From an uncultured bacterium (GTDB lineage Bacteria; Bdellovibrionota_C; UBA2361; SZUA-149; CALKYB01), in assembly GCA_938022485.1 (NCBI GenBank), contig CALIEE010000029.1:1-7530 (forward strand): 7,530 nt of DNA, read 5' to 3'. The translations under genes were made by a program, and so were the position numbers. Shown piece by piece: positions 5,478 through 7,530 of this stretch. Under the pieces are notes generated by a model that had not been told where the DNA came from, did no database searches, and saw only the letters and a program-made list of their open reading frames with translations. Numbering within the stretch: position 1 is the first letter of the stretch; every line of letters begins with the position of its first letter.

Positions 5478-6908
5478 ATGGAGGTACTGTTGGCAATTAG
5501 GAATGTATCATTGGCTCCCATTGTTAGGCAGCTAGAGAAAAATGATCTCCTGCCTGCTATTGTATTTAGAACTGCACGGGTTCAGTGCGATACGGATGTC
5601 GAGAGAGCATCGACAAACAGAAGGTTGCAGGTCTCAAGTGCGAAGCAAACAGAATTACGACAAGCAGTTGAAGCGATAGCGAAAAGATACGATACAGATA
5701 TTGATCTAATTCGCTCCCACCCACACTACTCCTCTTTGGTTAAAACCGCGATTGGTGCCCACCATGCTGGCCAGCTTTTAACTTGGCGATTGGTTTTAGA
5801 GGAGTTAATGAGTGCAGGTTTACTTAGAGTTTTAGTTGCAACTGGAACTGTTGCTGCGGGCGTCGATTTTCCGGCTCGAACAGTTGTGGTGACTGCGCAC
5901 TCCAGGCGTGGGGCTGAGGGTTATGAGAATTTGAGCAGTGCCGAGTTTCAGCAAATGTCTGGGCGAGCTGGTAGGCGAGGGAAGGACACGGTCGGCTTTT
6001 GCCTTGTTGCTCCTTCAATGTTTTGCGATGGAAGGGTGATATCAGAGACAGCGCAAAAACCCCCAGCTCCTTTGGAAAGCGCTTATTTTCCTTCCGCCTC
6101 GACGGTATTGAATCTGATGCGTTACAGAAACGTAGATGATTTACGTTTTACTGTTGAGAGAAGCTTAGCCTCGTTTAGCGATAAGAAGCAGGCTGTTATA
6201 ATCAGAGAGGAGTCGGCCTCTTTTGAGAATGGCATAGAGGATTCAGGTCTTCCAGATGACCAGGTTAAGAAAAGACGAAAAAAGGTTTCTCGAATGAGGA
6301 GGAAGGCTGATGAGTTGGAATCTCGTCAGATGGATACTTTAGAGCAAGCTCTCAGTGGTCTTAGCGACCTTGGGTATCTTGATGGAAACGGACTTTCAGA
6401 GAAAGGTTATTGGGCTGCTCAACTCTGCACAAGTATGGTTATTGAGTTGGGAGAGATGATCGAGAAGGGGCTTTTCGAAGGCTGTAGTGGGGAAGAGATT
6501 GCGATCATGATTGGTTCAGTCTCAGGTGATAGTTATCGGCGATATCTCTCAGTCTCCTCTAACCTGATTCCTAATGATAAGGTTCAAGTGTTGGAAAAAA
6601 TTGTAAAAGAGGTTCGAGCAGCTGAGTTGCCAGGTTCTTCCGATTCTAGAGAATACGTCGAGGATTGTGCTTCCACTATTTCAACCTGGTTGAAAGCCGA
6701 AGATTGGCAAGAGTTTCGTGGCTTATTGAATCTGGCGGGAGTGGCAGAGGGGGATGCAGCAAGGTTGATTTCACAAACTGCCGATCATCTCAATCAACTT
6801 AGTCGTTTAAAAGACAGTCACCCAGAGCTAGCTAAAGAGGCCTTTTATGGGAAGGTTAAGCTCCTTCGTCCTCCGATCAGTGAAGCTTTGGCCCTAGTGG
6901 CTAACTAG
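5478..6908 (+). CDS. Ski2-like DEXH RNA helicase, C-terminal (RecA2 + DSHCT) part
   Basis: These 476 residues (from ATG 5478) complete the upstream RecA1 protein. The segment leading into motif IV is SLAPIVRQLEKNDLLPAIVF (11-30). HHAG (95-98), motif V ATGTVAAGVDFP (121-132) and motif VI QMSGRAGRRG (159-168, arginine fingers) are intact. A basic, probably helical stretch lies at 264-284, and a DSHCT-like helical C-terminal domain follows (about 285-475, with LDGNGLSEKGYWAAQL and EEIAIMIG). There is no Walker A or DEXH motif, so it cannot act as a helicase alone. It is in the same frame as the RecA1 ORF, and TGA codons at 5421 and 5466 separate them. TTG 5490, with GGAGG 5 nt upstream, is an alternative start (472 residues). 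The motifs show no decay, which argues for a recent break, a functional two-subunit enzyme or a sequence error. Confidence 0.85.
   Translation: MEVLLAIRNVSLAPIVRQLEKNDLLPAIVFRTARVQCDTDVERASTNRRLQVSSAKQTELRQAVEAIAKRYDTDIDLIRSHPHYSSLVKTAIGAHHAGQLLTWRLVLEELMSAGLLRVLVATGTVAAGVDFPARTVVVTAHSRRGAEGYENLSSAEFQQMSGRAGRRGKDTVGFCLVAPSMFCDGRVISETAQKPPAPLESAYFPSASTVLNLMRYRNVDDLRFTVERSLASFSDKKQAVIIREESASFENGIEDSGLPDDQVKKRRKKVSRMRRKADELESRQMDTLEQALSGLSDLGYLDGNGLSEKGYWAAQLCTSMVIELGEMIEKGLFEGCSGEEIAIMIGSVSGDSYRRYLSVSSNLIPNDKVQVLEKIVKEVRAAELPGSSDSREYVEDCASTISTWLKAEDWQEFRGLLNLAGVAEGDAARLISQTADHLNQLSRLKDSHPELAKEAFYGKVKLLRPPISEALALVAN
5480..5484 (+). promoter_or_regulatory. Strong RBS candidate at the head of the helicase C-terminal part
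   Basis: GGAGG followed by TACTG and then TTG at 5490 gives near-ideal spacing for initiation in the helicase frame. The ATG at 5478 has only a weak GAAAG upstream. If the second half is translated independently, TTG 5490 is the better-supported start by ribosome-binding site, though ATG 5478 is the better codon. Confidence 0.4.
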
Positions 6909-6910
6909 TC

Positions 6911-6936
6911 GACTGAAACCAGTTTAATTCCTTTTT
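6911..6936 (+). terminator. Weak terminator candidate just after the helicase stop
   Basis: GACTG (6911-6915) can pair with CAGTT (6920-6924, one G-U) over an AAAC loop, followed by the T-rich TTAATTCCTTTTT. The stem is short, so this is a tentative end point for the rightward operon. Confidence 0.25.
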
Positions 6937-7009
6937 AAGCAATAAAATCACTAGAATGACCATTCGTTCTGCGAATAGTTCTGGATTTTTATCTTACTTC
7001 TGGTAGCTT

Positions 7010-7056
7010 AAAACAAGGTGTTGGTTCCTGTTTTTATCTGTTCTTATCTGTTTTTT
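7010..7056 (+). terminator. Hairpin plus T-rich tract, possible operon terminator
   Basis: AAAAC and AGG (7010-7014, 7016-7018) can pair with CCTGTTTT (7027-7034), with A7015 bulged and an 8-nt loop. A long T-rich run (TTATCTGTTCTTATCTGTTTTTTT) follows. Stem GC content is low. The T-rich run also forms a phased repeat, so the sequence may have a different role. Confidence 0.33.
7022..7051. repeat. Degenerate 10-bp tandem repeat, three units
   Basis: Three consecutive 10-mers, TGGTTCCTGT, TTTTATCTGT and TCTTATCTGT, share the ending CTGT. The last two differ at one base. The period equals about one DNA helical turn, and the tract continues as T-rich sequence to about 7069. It lies about 160-190 bp upstream of the last gene. 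Confidence 0.5.
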
Positions 7057-7114
7057 TGATTTTTTCTTACGCCGTTTTTGTCGTCATTTTTCGATGCGCC
7101 TAAGCTTTGTTTTC

Positions 7115-7174
7115 GTTCGCAAGGCGAGCATCAAATGCAAGCAACATCTTGCTCTTGGTTTAGGGCTGCTTGCA
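7115..7174 (+). promoter_or_regulatory. Potential structured 5' leader with alternative hairpins
   Basis: GTTCGC (7115-7120) pairs with GCGAGC (7124-7129), one G-U, over a 3-nt loop. Next, TGCAAGCA (7136-7143) is a perfect 8-bp inverted repeat of TGCTTGCA (7167-7174). Part of it (GCAAG, 7137-7141) can instead pair with CTTGC (7148-7152). The two pairings are mutually exclusive and end about 20 nt before the ribosome-binding site. This might be a leader switch or simply a small dyad operator. No known riboswitch class is recognised. Confidence 0.3.
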
Positions 7175-7194
7175 GCGAGTTAATATACAAGGTT

Positions 7195-7200
7195 GGAGGG
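7195..7200 (+). promoter_or_regulatory. Ribosome binding site of the last gene
   Basis: GGAGGG lies 8 nt before ATG 7209, supporting this start for the right-edge gene. Confidence 0.7.
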
Positions 7201-7208
7201 AATACGTT

Positions 7209-7530
7209 ATGCTTAAAAATTCTACAGTTACCGCTGAAAGTGATTTCGCTTCGGGAGTTTTCGAACCGGACGTGATTGTGCCGTCTCATTTTACCAAGAA
7301 AGTTGGAACTGAACTTTCGGGTGGAGAGAGGCGACTAATGGCTGCTTTGCTATCGGATGGGATTGAGTCGTACATTTCTTATGCTTCAGGACTTCATAAC
7401 AGGAGGCTTGCGGGGGTGGATTCTTTATCTGAGGCCGCACGGGAGTCTTTAGAGTGGGTTGATACCAAGGATTTTAGCTACGTGTTTAGTTTTGATAATG
7501 TCTGCCAGTCACTGGGGATTGACCCGGACT
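7209..7530 (+). CDS. Uncharacterised conserved-looking protein, N-terminal fragment
   Basis: The frame is open from ATG 7209 to the right edge (107 residues seen). A variable N-terminus (about 1-35) is followed by GGERRLMAALLSDGIESYISYASG (38-61), a helical segment, then EAARESLEWVDTKD (75-88) and FSFDNVCQSLGIDPD (93-107). The layout resembles small proteins of unknown function I recall from deltaproteobacterial-type genomes, with an RLM(A/L)A(V/L)LxDA helix, an EW(I/V) segment and a closing FSFENxCxxLGxDP motif. That resemblance is from memory and gives no function. The closing motif could be part of a helix-turn-helix-like fold, but this is speculation. No signal peptide or membrane segment is visible. 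It is transcribed separately from the helicase, given the 300-nt spacer and its own strong ribosome-binding site. Confidence 0.75.
   Translation, partial: MLKNSTVTAESDFASGVFEPDVIVPSHFTKKVGTELSGGERRLMAALLSDGIESYISYASGLHNRRLAGVDSLSEAARESLEWVDTKDFSYVFSFDNVCQSLGIDPD

Larger units (their letters stand above)
6909..7208. other. 300-nt non-coding spacer
   Basis: I find no believable gene on either strand here. The spacer holds the two weak terminator candidates, the phased T-rich repeat, overlapping small inverted repeats (GAATG/CATTC at 6954-6965 and ATTCG/CGAAT at 6962-6976, which exclude each other), and the structured leader at 7115-7174. No promoter with both boxes could be assigned with confidence. 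Confidence 0.6.

Noticed and set aside
5321..5521. Minus-strand 66-codon frame across the helicase break
   Set aside because: It is antisense to the basic linker. The Phe/Pro-rich translation is what reversed Lys/Arg/Gly codons give. There is no RBS.
5824..6018. Minus-strand frame opposite helicase motifs V and VI
   Set aside because: It is a shadow of a conserved coding region. The Gln/Pro-rich translation has no family features.
7078..7275. Plus-strand 65-codon frame starting with TTG in the long spacer
   Set aside because: It overlaps the last gene in another frame, crosses the leader hairpins and lacks a Shine-Dalgarno.

Overview
The window reads as a chromosomal segment of a moderately AT-rich, Gram-negative bacterium. 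An MlaF-type ATPase implies outer-membrane lipid transport. The company of a PAS hybrid kinase, a DusB-like enzyme, a Ski2-like DEXH helicase and a cold-shock protein with a long tail fits the broad former-deltaproteobacterial groups or SAR324-like lineages. This placement is an impression from protein style only. TGA is used as a normal stop at the ends of the kinase and ABC genes, so the genetic code looks standard.

Layout. Positions 1-1088 lie on the minus strand: the N-terminal part of a secreted subtilisin-like (S8) protease runs off the left edge, and upstream of it is a cold-shock-domain gene with a good hairpin terminator. A 24-bp imperfect palindrome sits in front of the protease gene. 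A divergent intergenic region (1089-1334) separates these from a rightward operon-like run: a PAS-HisKA-HATPase-REC hybrid histidine kinase, a tRNA-dihydrouridine synthase (8-nt overlap), a lone MlaF-like ABC ATPase (7-nt overlap), and a Ski2-like RNA helicase beginning 6 nt later. A roughly 300-nt non-coding stretch then holds T-rich 10-bp-phased repeats and several small hairpins. It leads to the start of an uncharacterised protein that is cut by the right edge.

The most unusual object is the helicase. Its two RecA halves are encoded by two ORFs in the same reading frame, separated by two in-frame TGA codons exactly in the inter-RecA linker. All recognisable motifs survive on both sides. 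A TTG codon with a strong GGAGG ribosome-binding site lies at the head of the second half. It could be a genuine split helicase, a recoded gene, a young pseudogene or a sequencing artefact.

The overlapping genes suggest co-expression of a stress or envelope-type sensor, a tRNA modification enzyme, a membrane-lipid transport ATPase and an RNA helicase. Such mixed operons are common and do not by themselves show a shared pathway. I found no CRISPR array, tRNA, rRNA, transposon or phage gene.
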